Assembly (NCBI RefSeq): GCF_009831215.1
Contig: NZ_WUTW01000008.1
Coordinates: 1-64,000, forward strand
Origin: Actinomadura rayongensis
GTDB taxonomy: Bacteria > Actinomycetota > Actinomycetes > Streptosporangiales > Streptosporangiaceae
Direction: 5' to 3'
DNA length: 64,000 bases
The notes under the pieces are model-generated. The model did no database searches and had not been told where the DNA came from. It was given only the letters and a program-made list of their open reading frames with translations. Made by a program: the position numbers and the translations under genes. This document shows positions 33,214 to 43,891 of this stretch, piece after piece. Every line of letters begins with the position of its first letter. Within the stretch, counting starts at the first letter, position 1.

Positions 33214-36051
33214 GTGCATGACCGACTCATCGTGCGTGGAGCACGCGAGCACAACCTGAAGGACGTCTCGCTCGACCTGCCGCGGGACGCCATGATCGTG
33301 TTCACCGGGCTCTCCGGCTCCGGGAAGTCGAGTCTGGCGTTCGACACGATCTTCGCCGAGGGACAGCGCCGGTACGTCGAGTCGCTGTCGGCCTACGCCC
33401 GGCAGTTCCTCGGCCAGATGGACAAGCCGGACGTCGACTTCATCGAGGGCCTGTCCCCGGCCGTGTCGATCGACCAGAAGTCCACGAGCAAGAACCCCCG
33501 GTCGACCGTCGGGACGATCACCGAGGTCTACGACTACCTGCGCCTGCTCTACGCGCGCATCGGGCACCCGCACTGCCCGGTCTGCGCCCGTCCGATCAGC
33601 CGCCAGGCCCCGCAGCAGATCGTGGACCGGGTGCTGGAGCTGGGCGAGGGCACCCGCTTCCAGGTGCTCGCGCCGGTGATCCGTGGCCGCAAGGGCGAGT
33701 ACCTGGAGCTGTTCCGCGAACTCCAGTCCAAGGGCTACTCGCGGGCGATCGTGGACGGCGCGACCGTCCGGCTGGACGAGCCCCCGACGCTCAAGAAGCA
33801 GGAGAAGCACGACATCTCGGTCGTGGTGGACCGGCTGTCGGTCAAGCAGTCCGCCCGCCAGCGCCTCGCCGACTCGGTGGAGACCGCGCTCGGCCTGTCC
33901 GGCGGCACGATCGTCCTCGACTTCGTCGACCTCCCCGAGGACGACGAGAACCGCACCCGGATGTACTCCGAGCACCTGTACTGCCCCTACGACGACCTGT
34001 CGTTCGACGAGCTGGAGCCGCGCTCCTTCTCGTTCAACTCGCCCTACGGCGCCTGCCCCGACTGCACCGGCCTCGGCACCCGCATGGAGGTGGACCCGGA
34101 GCTGGTCGTCCCCGACCCCGAGCTGTCGCTGGCCGACGGGGCCGTCCAGCCGTGGTCGGGCGGGCACGTCAGCGAGTACTTCCTGCGGCTGCTGGCGGCC
34201 CTCGGCGACGCGCTCGGCTTCGACCTCGGGACGCCCTGGCACAAGCTGCCGCTCAAGGCGCGCCGGGCCGTCCTGAACGGGCACGAGACGCAGGTCCACG
34301 TCCGGTACAAGAACCGGTACGGCCGCACCCGGTCGTACTACACCGCGTTCGAGGGCGTGATCCCCTACATCCAGCGGCGCCACTCCGAGTCCGAGAGCGA
34401 CTCCAGCCGGGAGAAGTTCGAGGGCTACATGCGGGAGATCCCGTGCCCGACGTGCGAGGGGGCGCGGCTCAAGCCGTACGTCCTCGCCGTCACGATGGGC
34501 GGCCGGTCGATCGCCGAGATCGCCGGGATGCCGATCGGGGAGTGCGCCAAGTTCCTGCTGTCGCTGGAGCTGAACGACCGCGAGAAGCACATCGCCGAGC
34601 GCGTGCTGAAGGAGATCAACGCGCGCCTGGGCTTCCTGCTGGACGTCGGCCTGGACTACCTCACGCTCGACCGCGCGTCCGCGACGCTGGCGGGCGGCGA
34701 GGCGCAGCGCATCCGGCTCGCGACCCAGATCGGCTCCGGGCTGGTCGGCGTCCTGTACGTGCTGGACGAGCCGTCGATCGGCCTGCACCAGCGCGACAAC
34801 CACCGGCTCCTGGAGACGCTGCTGCGCCTGCGGGACATGGGCAACACGCTCATCGTCGTCGAGCACGACGAGGACACCATCGCCGCCGCCGACTGGATCG
34901 TGGACATCGGCCCCCGCGCGGGCGAGCACGGCGGCGAGGTCGTCGTGTCCGGCACGGTGGACGACCTGCGCGCCAGCGAGCGGTCCCTGACCGGCGCGTA
35001 CCTGTCGGGCCGCCGGACGATCGACGTCCCCGAGGTCCGCCGCCCGCGCCAGAAGGGCCGGGAGATCACGGTCAAGGGCGCGCAGCAGAACAACCTGCGC
35101 AACGTGGACGTGTCGTTCCCGCTCGGCGTGCTCACGGCCGTGACCGGGGTGTCGGGCTCGGGCAAGTCGACGCTGGTCAACGACATCCTCTACAACTCGC
35201 TGGCCAAGCAGCTCAACGGCGCGCGGACCGTCCCGGGCAAGCACCGCCGCGTCACCGGGGTCGACCAGCTCGACAAGGTCGTCCACGTCGACCAGTCGCC
35301 GATCGGCCGCACCCCGCGCTCCAACCCGGCGACCTACACCGGCGTGTTCGACCACGTCCGCAAGCTGTTCGCGCAGACGACCGAGGCCAAGGTGCGCGGC
35401 TACCAGCCGGGCCGGTTCTCGTTCAACGTCAAGGGCGGCCGGTGCGAGAACTGCTCCGGCGACGGCACGATCAAGATCGAGATGAACTTCCTGCCGGACG
35501 TCTACGTGCCGTGCGAGGTGTGCCACGGGGCGCGCTACAACCGGGAGACGCTGGAGGTCCACTACAAGGGCAAGACGATCGCCGAGGTCCTCGACATGCC
35601 GATCGAGGAGGCGACGGTGTTCTTCGAGCCGATCAGCGCGATCCACCGGCACCTGAAGACGCTGAACGACGTCGGGCTCGGGTACGTCCGGCTCGGGCAG
35701 CCCGCGCCGACGCTGTCGGGCGGCGAGGCGCAGCGCGTGAAGCTGGCCGCCGAGCTGCAGAAGCGCTCGACCGGGCGCACCATCTACGTCCTGGACGAGC
35801 CGACCACCGGCCTGCACTTCGAGGACATCCGCAAGCTGCTCGGCGTGCTGAACGGCCTGGTGGACAAGGGCAACACCGTCCTCGTCATCGAGCACAACCT
35901 CGACGTGATCAAGACGGCGGACTGGATCGTCGACATGGGCCCCGAGGGCGGCTCGCGCGGCGGCACCGTCGTCGCGACCGGCACCCCGGAGGACGTCGCC
36001 CGCGTCGAGGCCAGCCATACCGGGCAGTTCCTGGCCAAAATGGGGCTCTGA
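33214..36051 (+). CDS. uvrA: Excinuclease ABC subunit A
   Basis: 945 aa from GTG 33214. It has two ABC ATPase modules: Walker [15 protein letters not shown] near the N-terminus and [14 protein letters not shown] in the second half, with signature sequences LAGGEAQRI and [11 protein letters not shown]. Zinc modules are [10 protein letters not shown]...CPDCTG and CENCSGDG...CEVCHG. UvrA dimers detect bulky DNA lesions and hand them to UvrB. uvrC lies 0.5 kb downstream; uvrB is not in this window. A candidate LexA box lies upstream. Confidence 0.98.
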   Translation: MHDRLIVRGAREHNLKDVSLDLPRDAMIVFTGLSGSGKSSLAFDTIFAEGQRRYVESLSAYARQFLGQMDKPDVDFIEGLSPAVSIDQKSTSKNPRSTVGTITEVYDYLRLLYARIGHPHCPVCARPISRQAPQQIVDRVLELGEGTRFQVLAPVIRGRKGEYLELFRELQSKGYSRAIVDGATVRLDEPPTLKKQEKHDISVVVDRLSVKQSARQRLADSVETALGLSGGTIVLDFVDLPEDDENRTRMYSEHLYCPYDDLSFDELEPRSFSFNSPYGACPDCTGLGTRMEVDPELVVPDPELSLADGAVQPWSGGHVSEYFLRLLAALGDALGFDLGTPWHKLPLKARRAVLNGHETQVHVRYKNRYGRTRSYYTAFEGVIPYIQRRHSESESDSSREKFEGYMREIPCPTCEGARLKPYVLAVTMGGRSIAEIAGMPIGECAKFLLSLELNDREKHIAERVLKEINARLGFLLDVGLDYLTLDRASATLAGGEAQRIRLATQIGSGLVGVLYVLDEPSIGLHQRDNHRLLETLLRLRDMGNTLIVVEHDEDTIAAADWIVDIGPRAGEHGGEVVVSGTVDDLRASERSLTGAYLSGRRTIDVPEVRRPRQKGREITVKGAQQNNLRNVDVSFPLGVLTAVTGVSGSGKSTLVNDILYNSLAKQLNGARTVPGKHRRVTGVDQLDKVVHVDQSPIGRTPRSNPATYTGVFDHVRKLFAQTTEAKVRGYQPGRFSFNVKGGRCENCSGDGTIKIEMNFLPDVYVPCEVCHGARYNRETLEVHYKGKTIAEVLDMPIEEATVFFEPISAIHRHLKTLNDVGLGYVRLGQPAPTLSGGEAQRVKLAAELQKRSTGRTIYVLDEPTTGLHFEDIRKLLGVLNGLVDKGNTVLVIEHNLDVIKTADWIVDMGPEGGSRGGTVVATGTPEDVARVEASHTGQFLAKMGL

Positions 36052-36088
36052 TCCCGTTCCGCGCCCCGGGTGCAGGATCATGTGTCCC

Positions 36089-36517
36089 ATGAACGACGAT
36101 GTGACGGCCGGGACACCGGCGACGCGGCGGACGGTGCTGTGCGGCGCCGGGGCGTTCGGCGCGGCGGCGGTGCTGGCGGCCTGCGGCCCGAGCGACGACA
36201 AGCCCGCGAAGTCCGCGACCGAGCTGCGCGGCACCGAGATCGCGAAGACCGCCGAGGTCCCGGTCGGCGGCGGGGTGATCAACCAGCAGGCGAAGCTGGT
36301 GGTCACCCAGCCCACGGCCGGGACCTACAAGGCGTTCGACGCCACCTGCACCCACCAGGGCTGCCTGACCGACAAGGTGAGCGGCGGGGCGATCCACTGC
36401 CCCTGCCACGGCAGCGCCTTCAAGATCGCCGACGGGTCGGTCCAGCACGGGCCGGCGGGCCGGCCGCTGAAGGAGTATCCCGTCCAGGTCAAGGGCGACG
36501 TCATCGTCGTCGCCTGA
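36089..36517 (+). CDS. Rieske [2Fe-2S] protein with Tat-lipoprotein signal
   Basis: 142 aa from ATG 36089 (ATG 36080 possible). The N-terminus has twin arginines ([16 protein letters not shown]) and a lipobox-like LAAC, indicating Tat export with lipid anchoring. The Rieske cluster motifs are CTHQGC and CPCHGSAF, giving the two Cys and two His ligands plus the disulfide pair. Small secreted Rieske proteins next to uvrA/uvrC are common in actinomycetes. An electron-transfer role is inferred; the partner is unknown. Confidence 0.92.
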   Translation: MNDDVTAGTPATRRTVLCGAGAFGAAAVLAACGPSDDKPAKSATELRGTEIAKTAEVPVGGGVINQQAKLVVTQPTAGTYKAFDATCTHQGCLTDKVSGGAIHCPCHGSAFKIADGSVQHGPAGRPLKEYPVQVKGDVIVVA

Positions 36518-36527
36518 GCGCGACGTC

Positions 36528-36555
36528 CGGCGGGCCGCCCCCCGGCGGCCCGCCG
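36528..36555. terminator. Terminator after the Rieske gene
   Basis: A perfect 12-bp stem, CGGCGGGCCGCC (36528-36539) with GGCGGCCCGCCG (36544-36555), and a 4-base loop. It lies 10 bases after the stop codon and before the uvrC promoter region. Confidence 0.85.
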
Positions 36556-36583
36556 GGGAGCCGCGGTTGTCGGCGGCGCCGAC

Positions 36584-36589
36584 TACGCT
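36584..36589 (+). promoter_or_regulatory. Putative -10 element of a leaderless uvrC transcript
   Basis: TACGCT lies 7 bases before the GTG at 36597, so transcription would start at or next to the start codon. No ribosome binding site is visible. No good -35 was found. Confidence 0.35.
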
Positions 36590-36596
36590 TGCGAGC

Positions 36597-38594
36597 GTGG
36601 CAGATCCGGCGACCTACCGACCCGCACCGGGATCCATCCCCGAGGATCCCGGCGTCTACCGCTTCCGCGACGCGGGCGGGCGCGTCGTGTACGTGGGCAA
36701 GGCCAAGAGCCTGCGGTCCCGGCTGAACTCCTACTTCGCCGACTTCGCGGGCCTGCACCCGCGCACCCAGACGATGCTGCAGACCGCCGCCCGCGTGGAC
36801 TGGACGGTCGTCGGCACCGAGGTCGAGGCGCTCCAGCTCGAATACTCCTGGATCAAGGAGTTCGACCCCCGGTTCAACGTCCGGTACCGCGACGACAAGT
36901 CCTACCCCTACCTCGCGGTGACGCTGAACGAGGAGTTCCCGCGCGTCATGGTGATGCGGGGGGCCAAGCGCAGGGGCGTCCGCTACTTCGGGCCGTACTC
37001 GCACGCGTGGGCGATCCGCGAGACCGTCGACCAGCTCCTGCGCGTCTTCCCGGTGCGGACGTGCAGCGCCGGGGTGTTCAAGCGGCAGCACCAGCTCGAC
37101 CGGCCGTGCCTGCTCGGCTACATCGACAAGTGCTCGGCGCCGTGCGTCGGGCGCGTCTCCCCGGACGAGCACCGGCTGCTCGCCGAGGAGTTCAGCGACT
37201 TCATGGCGGGCAACACGACCCGGTTCATCCGCCGGCTCGAACGCGACATGCGCGAGGCCGCCGCGTCGCAGGAGTACGAGCGCGCGGCGCGGCTGCGCGA
37301 CGACGTCCGCGCGCTGGAGCGGGCGCTGGAGAAGCAGACGGTCGTCTTCGGCGACAGCACCGACTGCGACGTGGTCGCGTTCGCGCAGGACGAGCTGGAG
37401 GCCGCCGTCCAGGTGTTCTACGTGCGCGGCGGCCGGATCCGGGGCCGGCGCGGCTGGGTCGTCGACAAGGTGGAGGACGTCACCACCGGCGACCTCGTGG
37501 AGCAGTTCCTCATGCAGATCTACGCCGAGGCCGAGGGCGGGCAGGGGATCCCGCGCGAGGTGCTCGTCCCCGAGCTGCCGCCCGACCACGAGGCGATGGC
37601 CGAACTGCTCGGCGAGCAGCGCGGCGGCCCGGTGGGGCTGCGCGTGCCCCGGCGCGGCGACAAGAAGACCCTGCTGGAGACGGTCGAGCGCAACGCGCTG
37701 GAGGCGCTGAAGCAGCACAAGACGCGCCGCGCGAGCGACCTCACGACCCGCAGCCGCGCGCTCCAGGAGATCCAGGACGCGCTGGAGCTGGACGACGCGC
37801 CGCTGCGGATCGAGTGCTACGACGTGTCGAACCTCCAGGGCACGAACGTGGTCGCGTCGATGGTGGTGTTCGAGGACGGGCTCGCCCGCAAGTCCGAGTA
37901 CCGCCGGTTCACGATCAAGGCGGTCGAGGGGCAGGACGACGTCCGCTCGATCCACGAGGTGATCACCCGCCGGTTCCGCCGCTATCTGGCCGAGCGGGAG
38001 AAGACGGGCGAGCTGGACGTCCTCGGCGACCCCGACGAGACCGAAGCCGGCGCGCACGGCCCGGTCGATCCGGAGACCGGCCGGCCGCGCAAGTTCGCCT
38101 ACCCGCCGAACCTCGTCCTGGTGGACGGCGGCCCGCCGCAGGTCGCGGCGGCGCAGCGGGCGCTGGACGAGCTGGGCGTCGAGGACGTCGCGGTCGCGGG
38201 CATCGCCAAGCGGCTGGAGGAACTGTGGCTGCCGGGCGACGACGACCCGGTGATCCTGCCCCGCAACAGCGAGGGCATGTACCTCGTGCAGCGGGTGCGC
38301 GACGAGGCGCACCGGTTCGCGATCACGTTCCACCGCCAGCGCCGGTCCAAGGCGATGACGGCGAGCGAGCTGGACGGCGTCCCCGGGCTCGGCCCGGCCC
38401 GGCGGACGGCGCTGCTCAAGCATTTCGGGTCGGTGAAGCGGCTGCGCGCGGCGACGCCCGAGCAGATCGCGGAGGTGCCGGGCATCGGGGCGCGCAGCGC
38501 CGAGACGATCGCGGCGGCGCTGCACGGCGGGACGGTCCCGGTCGCCGGCGCGCGGCCCGGGTCCGGCGAGGACGCACGGGGTTCTGACGGCTGA
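36597..38594 (+). CDS. uvrC: Excinuclease ABC subunit C
   Basis: 665 aa from GTG 36597. It has an N-terminal GIY-YIG nuclease ([21 protein letters not shown]), a UVR/UvrB-binding motif ([20 protein letters not shown]), a UvrC RNase H-like endonuclease ([32 protein letters not shown]) and two C-terminal HhH motifs ([37 protein letters not shown]). It makes the dual incisions of nucleotide excision repair. It starts the uvrC-rapZ-yvcK-whiA operon. Confidence 0.97.
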   Translation: MADPATYRPAPGSIPEDPGVYRFRDAGGRVVYVGKAKSLRSRLNSYFADFAGLHPRTQTMLQTAARVDWTVVGTEVEALQLEYSWIKEFDPRFNVRYRDDKSYPYLAVTLNEEFPRVMVMRGAKRRGVRYFGPYSHAWAIRETVDQLLRVFPVRTCSAGVFKRQHQLDRPCLLGYIDKCSAPCVGRVSPDEHRLLAEEFSDFMAGNTTRFIRRLERDMREAAASQEYERAARLRDDVRALERALEKQTVVFGDSTDCDVVAFAQDELEAAVQVFYVRGGRIRGRRGWVVDKVEDVTTGDLVEQFLMQIYAEAEGGQGIPREVLVPELPPDHEAMAELLGEQRGGPVGLRVPRRGDKKTLLETVERNALEALKQHKTRRASDLTTRSRALQEIQDALELDDAPLRIECYDVSNLQGTNVVASMVVFEDGLARKSEYRRFTIKAVEGQDDVRSIHEVITRRFRRYLAEREKTGELDVLGDPDETEAGAHGPVDPETGRPRKFAYPPNLVLVDGGPPQVAAAQRALDELGVEDVAVAGIAKRLEELWLPGDDDPVILPRNSEGMYLVQRVRDEAHRFAITFHRQRRSKAMTASELDGVPGLGPARRTALLKHFGSVKRLRAATPEQIAEVPGIGARSAETIAAALHGGTVPVAGARPGSGEDARGSDG

Positions 38595-38607
38595 CGGGGG
38601 AAGCGCA

Positions 38608-39486
38608 ATGACGACAGAGACAAACGTCCCGGACATCGTGATCGTGACGGGCATGTCGGGCGCGGGGCGCAGCACCGCCGCCAAGGCCCTGGAGGATCTC
38701 GACTGGTTCGTGGTGGACAACCTGCCGCCCGGCCTGCTCGCGACGATGGCCGACCTCGGCGGCCGGGTGAAGGACGCGGTGCCGCGGATCGCGGTGGTGG
38801 TGGACGTCCGGAGCCGGGCGTTCACCGAGGACCTGCACACCGCCATCGCGGAGCTGGAGGCCAGGGGCGTCCATCCCCGGGTGGTGTTCCTGGAGGCGGG
38901 CGACCCGGACCTCGTGCGCCGGTTCGAGAGCGTCCGGCGTCCGCACCCGCTGCAGGGCGACGGGCGCCTGGTGGACGGCATCGCCCGCGAACGCGACCTC
39001 GTGCGCGAGGTGCGCGCCGAGGCGGACCTTGTGATTGACACGAGCGGGCTCAACGTCCACGAGCTGCGCGCCAAGATCGTGTCGTTCTTCGGGACCGACA
39101 CCGGCGGGCCGAGCCTGCGCGCGACCGTGGTGTCGTTCGGCTACAAGTACGGCCTGCCGGTCGACGCGGACCTCGTGGTCGACTGCCGGTTCCTGCCGAA
39201 CCCGCACTGGGTGCCGGAGCTGCGGCCGAAGACCGGGCGGGACGCCGACGTCCGCGACTACGTCCTCGGGCAAAGCGGCGCCAAGGAGTTCCTCGACGCC
39301 TACACCGAGGTGCTGCGCCTGCTCGCGGCGGGGTACGACCGGGAGGGCAAGCACTACGTGACGCTCGCCGTGGGATGTACAGGCGGCAAACACCGTAGTG
39401 TGGCCATGGCGGAACAGATCGCCGCACGGCTGCGCGACGAGGGCATCGAGGTACAGGTCGCCCATCGCGACCTCGGCCGTGAGTGA
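38608..39486 (+). CDS. rapZ: RapZ/YvcJ nucleotide-binding protein
   Basis: 292 aa from ATG 38608, with GGGGGAAG 6 bases upstream. Walker A is VTGMSGAGRSTAA, with Arg where most P-loops have Lys, a feature of actinobacterial members. The C-terminal domain has FGYKYGLPVDADLVVDCRFL and the conserved GCTGGKHRSV. In E. coli, RapZ controls glmZ and GlcN6P synthase; in Gram-positives the function is less clear but the gene is linked to yvcK and whiA as here. It overlaps yvcK by 4 bases. Confidence 0.95.
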   Translation: MTTETNVPDIVIVTGMSGAGRSTAAKALEDLDWFVVDNLPPGLLATMADLGGRVKDAVPRIAVVVDVRSRAFTEDLHTAIAELEARGVHPRVVFLEAGDPDLVRRFESVRRPHPLQGDGRLVDGIARERDLVREVRAEADLVIDTSGLNVHELRAKIVSFFGTDTGGPSLRATVVSFGYKYGLPVDADLVVDCRFLPNPHWVPELRPKTGRDADVRDYVLGQSGAKEFLDAYTEVLRLLAAGYDREGKHYVTLAVGCTGGKHRSVAMAEQIAARLRDEGIEVQVAHRDLGRE

Positions 39487-40535
39487 GCAGTGACCCGGCA
39501 CGGGTCGGGGACGAGGAGACGAACGGCACGGTGGACGTACCAGGCCCGGGTTCAGGTCCGCAGGCGGGTCCGCTGACGGGTCCCAAAATCGTGGCGCTCG
39601 GCGGCGGGCACGGGCTGTACGCGGCCCTGTCGGCGCTGCGCCGGGTCACCGACCGGCTGACCGGGATCGTCACGGTCGCCGACGACGGCGGGTCCAGCGG
39701 ACGGCTGCGCGCCGAGCTGGGCGTGCTGCCGCCGGGCGACCTGCGGATGGCCCTCGCCGCGCTGTGCGGCGACGACGAGTGGGGCCAGACCTGGCGCGAC
39801 GTGGTGCAGCACCGGTTCCGCAGCGGCGGCGTCCTGCACGACCACGCGGTGGGCAACCTGCTGATCGTGGCGCTGTGGGAGCTGCTCGCCGAGCGCGCGG
39901 GCCCGACCGGCTCGACGGTGGAGGGCCTGGACTGGGTCGGGCGGCTGCTCGGCGCCCACGGCCGGGTGCTGCCGATGGCGTCGGTCCCGATGGACATCGT
40001 CGCGGAGGTGCGCGGCGCCGACCCGGCGCGGCCCCGCGTGATCACGCGGGTCAAGGGCCAGGTGGCGTGCGCGAGCACGGCGGGGACGGTGCTCGGCGTC
40101 GACCTCGTCCCGGCCGACCCGCCCGCGTGCCCCGAGGCCCTGGCCGCCGTGGACGACGCGGACTGGGTGGTGTTCGGCCCGGGGTCGTGGTTCACGAGCG
40201 TCCTGCCGCACCTGAAGGTCCCCGCGCTGGCCCGGTCGCTGGTCCGCACGAGCGCCCGCCGGATCGTCGCGCTGAACCTCGTCCCGCAGCCGGGCGAGAC
40301 CGACGACTTCTCCCCCCAGAACCATCTGGAAGTGCTCCAGGCCCACGCGCCCGACCTGCGGGTGGACGTCGTCCTCGCCGACCGGGGCGTGGTGGACGAC
40401 GCCGAGGCGCTGGAGAAGGCCGTCGCCGCGCTCGGCGGCCGGCTCGTCCTCGCCGACGTCGCCGACCCCGGCGGCGCGCCGCGTCATGATCCCGCCCTGC
40501 TGGCCCAAGCCTTCGTACAGATATTCGCGCAGTGA
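39483..40535 (+). CDS. yvcK: YvcK/CofD-like protein (gluconeogenesis factor)
   Basis: 350 aa from GTG 39483, coupled to rapZ. It is a CofD-like fold: [50 protein letters not shown] and the late [14 protein letters not shown]. YvcK/CuvA proteins bind UDP-GlcNAc and link carbon metabolism with cell-wall synthesis. The N-terminal ~30 residues are a Gly/Pro-rich extension. It is part of the uvrC-rapZ-yvcK-whiA group. Confidence 0.95.
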   Translation: MSSDPARVGDEETNGTVDVPGPGSGPQAGPLTGPKIVALGGGHGLYAALSALRRVTDRLTGIVTVADDGGSSGRLRAELGVLPPGDLRMALAALCGDDEWGQTWRDVVQHRFRSGGVLHDHAVGNLLIVALWELLAERAGPTGSTVEGLDWVGRLLGAHGRVLPMASVPMDIVAEVRGADPARPRVITRVKGQVACASTAGTVLGVDLVPADPPACPEALAAVDDADWVVFGPGSWFTSVLPHLKVPALARSLVRTSARRIVALNLVPQPGETDDFSPQNHLEVLQAHAPDLRVDVVLADRGVVDDAEALEKAVAALGGRLVLADVADPGGAPRHDPALLAQAFVQIFAQ

Positions 40536-40599
40536 CGACCCGCGCGGCCGACTTCGGCCACACTGCAGGGAGTCCGGACAGGGGGAGAGGGTTCATCTC

Positions 40600-41580
40600 A
40601 TGGCGATGACCGGTGTGGTCAAGGACGAGCTGAGCAGGCTGCAGGTGCTGAAGCCCTGCTGCCGCAAGGCCGAGGTCTCGACGCTGCTGCGCTTCGCGGG
40701 CGGCCTGCACCTGGTGAGCGGCCGGATCGTGGTGGAGGCCGAGATCGACACCGGGGTCGCCGCGCGGCGGCTGCGCCGGGACGTCGCCGAGGTGTTCGGG
40801 CACGGCTCGGAGGTCGTGGTGCTCGCGCCGAGCGGGCTGCGCAAGGGCAACCGCTACGTCGTGCGGGTGTTCCGCGACGGCGAGTCCCTGGCCCGCCAGA
40901 CGGGCCTGATCGACAACAACGGCCGTCCGGTGCGGGGGCTGCCCCGGCACGTGGTGGCGGGCGCGGCGTGCGACGCCGAGTCGGCGTGGCGGGGCGCGTT
41001 CCTCGCGCACGGGTCGCTGACCGAGCCGGGCCGGTCGATGTCGCTGGAGGTGACCTGCCCGGGCCCGGAGGCGGCGCTCGCGCTGGTCGGCGCGGCCCGT
41101 CGGCTCAAGATCCACGCCAAGGCGCGCGAGGTGCGCGGGGTGGACCGGGTGGTCGTCCGCGACGGCGACGCGATCAGCGCGCTGCTGACCCGGCTCGGCG
41201 CCCACGACAGCGTGCTGGCCTGGGAGGAGCGGCGGATGCGCCGCGAGGTCCGCGCGACGGCCAACCGCCTCGCCAACTTCGACGACGCGAACCTGCGACG
41301 GTCGGCGCGGGCGGCGGTCGCGGCGGGCGCGCGGGTGGCGCGGGCGCTGGAGATCCTCGGCGAGGAGGCCCCCGAGCACCTGGTGAGCGCGGGGCGGCTG
41401 CGGCTGGAGCACAAGCAGGCGTCGCTGGAGGAGCTGGGCCAGCTCGCCGACCCGCCGCTGACCAAGGACGCCATCGCGGGCCGCATCCGGCGGCTGCTGG
41501 CGATGGCCGACAAGCGCGCGAGCGACCAGGGCCTCCCGGGCACCGAGGCGAACCTGACCGCGGACATGCTCGCCCCCTGA
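40600..41580 (+). CDS. whiA: Sporulation/division regulator WhiA
   Basis: 326 aa from ATG 40600 with GGGGGAGAGG upstream. The N-terminal part is the LAGLIDADG-like WhiA domain ([46 protein letters not shown]). The C-terminal part is a helix-turn-helix ([35 protein letters not shown]). WhiA works with WhiB to switch on genes for sporulation septation in actinomycetes. In relatives it is followed by the gap operon; here a ~7 kb segment intervenes. Confidence 0.96.
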   Translation: MAMTGVVKDELSRLQVLKPCCRKAEVSTLLRFAGGLHLVSGRIVVEAEIDTGVAARRLRRDVAEVFGHGSEVVVLAPSGLRKGNRYVVRVFRDGESLARQTGLIDNNGRPVRGLPRHVVAGAACDAESAWRGAFLAHGSLTEPGRSMSLEVTCPGPEAALALVGAARRLKIHAKAREVRGVDRVVVRDGDAISALLTRLGAHDSVLAWEERRMRREVRATANRLANFDDANLRRSARAAVAAGARVARALEILGEEAPEHLVSAGRLRLEHKQASLEELGQLADPPLTKDAIAGRIRRLLAMADKRASDQGLPGTEANLTADMLAP

Positions 41581-41620
41581 CCTCGGCCGACGGCGGGGCG
41601 TGCCCCGGGCGGTCGCGGCG

Positions 41621-42018
41621 CTACCCGGCGCCGGGGCCGCCGGTCGGGCTCTCGAGTCCGTGGCGCGCCTGCGCGAGGTGATCGCTCATGGCCTTCGCCG
41701 CGCCGTCGGCGTCGCCCGCGCGCACGCGCTCCAGGATCGTCGCGTGGGCTTCGACGATGCTCGCCAGGTTGCCCCCGGAGGAGACCCAGCCGCTCCAGAC
41801 GCGGCGGCGCAGTCGGTGCAGGAGGGGCTGGAGCGCGTCCAGGGTCAGGCTGAACATGTCGTTGCCGGAGGCGCGGGCGAGGGCCGCGTGGAAGGCGATG
41901 TCGGCGGCGTGCAGCGCTTCGTCCCCCTCGACGGAGCGCAGGTTCCGCAGCGCCTCGTCCAGTTCGGCCAGGGCGTCCTCGTCGCGGTTGGCGGCGGCGA
42001 GCCGGGCGCTGCCGACCT
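41621..42018 (-). pseudogene. GntR/FadR-type regulator, C-terminal FCD fragment
   Basis: About 132 codons remain, reading from the junction near 42015-42025 to TAG 41621. They encode the C-terminal FCD ligand-binding domain of a FadR-subfamily regulator: ARLAAANRDEDALAELDEAL, ADIAFHAALARASGNDMF, and EAHATILERVRAGDADGAAK, with the H/D metal-ligand pattern. The whole N-terminal winged HTH (normally ~70-80 residues) is missing. Beyond the junction the frame runs antisense through the GH3 gene without any HTH. The fragment cannot bind DNA as it stands. Confidence 0.8.
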
Positions 42019-42022
42019 TCCG

Positions 42023-43741
42023 CGCTGCGGGCGCAACTTCGAGTACCACGGCGAGGACCCGCTGCTGTCCGGGATCATGGTGGCCGGGGAGCTGGCCGGC
42101 ACCCAGGAGACCGGCGTGATCGCCACGGTCAAGCACTACGCGGGCAACTACCAGGAGACCGGGCGGTTCACGATCAACACCGTGATCGACGAGCGCGCCC
42201 TGCGCGAGGGTGAACTGCTCGCGTTCGAGATCGCCGTCGAACGGTCCGGGGTCGGCGCGGTCATGTGCTCCTACAACCGTCTCAACGGCCCCTACGCCAG
42301 CGAGAGCCGGTACCTGCTCACCGACGTCCTCAAAGACGAGTGGGGGTTCCAGGGCTGGGTGATGTCGGACTGGGGCGCCGCGCACAGCACCGAGGCGTCC
42401 GCGAACGCCGGGCTCGACCAGGAGTTCCCGCTCAACCGCTGGTTCGGCGCGGCCCTGGGCCGGGCGGTCGCCGACGGCCGGGTGCCGACGGCGAGGCTCG
42501 ACGACATGGCGCGCCGGATCGTGCGCACCATGGCCCGCGTCGGGCTGCTGGACGCGTCGCCCGTCCCGGACTTCGACGCGGCGGAGAGCTACCGCGTCTC
42601 CCAGCGGATCGCGGAGAACGGGATCGTCCTGCTGGCCAACGAGCGGGGACTGCTGCCGCTGGATCCGGCGGCCGAGCACCGTGTCCTCGTCGTCGGCGCG
42701 CACGCCGACGTCGGCGTGCCGAGCGGCGGAGGCTCGTGCGCCGTCGATCCGATCGGCGGCAACGCCGTGCCCGTCGATCTGCCGCCGGGCCAGCTCCCCG
42801 TCATGCAGCCGATCTGGGTGCCCTCGTCCCCGCTGGAGGCGATCCGGGAGGAGTTTCCGCGGGCGGCGGTCTCGTTCGCGGACGGCTCGGACGTCGACGC
42901 GGCGACCGGCGCGGCCCGGGACGCGGACGTGGTCGTGGTGTTCGCCGACCAGTGGACCTGTGAGCACTACGACGTCGAGGACCTGAGCCTGCCGCGCGAG
43001 CAGGACCGGCTGATCGACGCGCTCGCGGCCGTGAACGACTCGGTGGTCGTCGTCCTGCAGACCGGCGGTCCCGTCCTCACTCCCTGGGCCGGGCGCGTCG
43101 GCGCCGTGCTCGAGGCGTGGTACCCGGGCCACCGCGGCGGCCCGGCGATCGCCTGGGTGCTCAGCGGGGCGGTGAACCCCTCGGGGAAGCTCCCCGTCAC
43201 CTTCCCCTTCTCCGCGGACGACCTGCCGACCTCGATCGTCCCGACGAGCCAGCCCATCGAGATGACCGGGATGGCCGACCCCGCGGTGGACTGGTCGCCG
43301 GCGACGGCCTTCGACGTGTCCTACGACCACGCGCTGACGTCGGGCTACAAATGGTTCACCGGCGACCGCCGTCCGGCGTTCCCGTTCGGGTTCGGCCGGT
43401 CCTACACCACGTTCGAGATCGGCGGCCTGTCCGTCGACCCCGAGAACCTGACCGCGTGGGCCGACGTCCGCAACACCGGAGACCGGGCCGGCGCCGAGGT
43501 CGTCCAGCTCTACGCCCAGCTTCCCGACACGCTGGGCCCGTGCCCGCGCCGGCTGGTGGGCTGGGCGAAGGTCCACCTCGCCCCCGGGGAGTCCACGCGG
43601 GCGCGGATCGACCTGGAGCGACGACTCCTCGCGGTCTGGGACACCGCCTCGCGCGGCTGGCGGCGCCCCGCCGGGCAGGCCGTGTTCGACGTCGGATCCT
43701 CCAGCGCCCACGTGGCGGACTCGGCGCGCGCCTCCCTCTGA
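42023..43741 (+). pseudogene. GH3 beta-glucosidase, 5'-truncated
   Basis: About 572 codons of a glycoside hydrolase family 3 enzyme (normally ~750-800 aa). The sequence enters abruptly at CGRNFEYHGEDPLLSG, a motif that in intact enzymes lies ~150-200 residues from the start. From there it is well preserved: KHYAGNYQE, nucleophile motif VMSDWGAAHS, the alpha/beta sandwich domain (AEHRVLVVGAHADVG, EAWYPGHRGG, GAVNPSGKLPVTFP) and a fibronectin III-like end (PFGFGRSYTTF, RNTGDRAGAEVVQLY). An internal ATG 42077 exists, but the product would lack half of the catalytic barrel. It was probably a sugar-scavenging beta-glycosidase. Confidence 0.85.
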
Positions 43742-43891
43742 GCCTCCCGCAACGCGTTCCCCTCGACACGCCGATTCGGCGCGTTCCACCCCCGGCCCGT
43801 CGGCCGACGGCGCATGGACGGCGTTCCGCGGTCCAGCGTCCGCGCGCGTCCCCGCGGTGCGCCGCCCTTCCGAGATCGAGATGAGGACACC

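Noticed and set aside
42077-43741. Truncated GH3 as a normal short glucosidase
   Set aside because: The product from ATG 42077 would lack the first half of the catalytic barrel, which is essential in the family.
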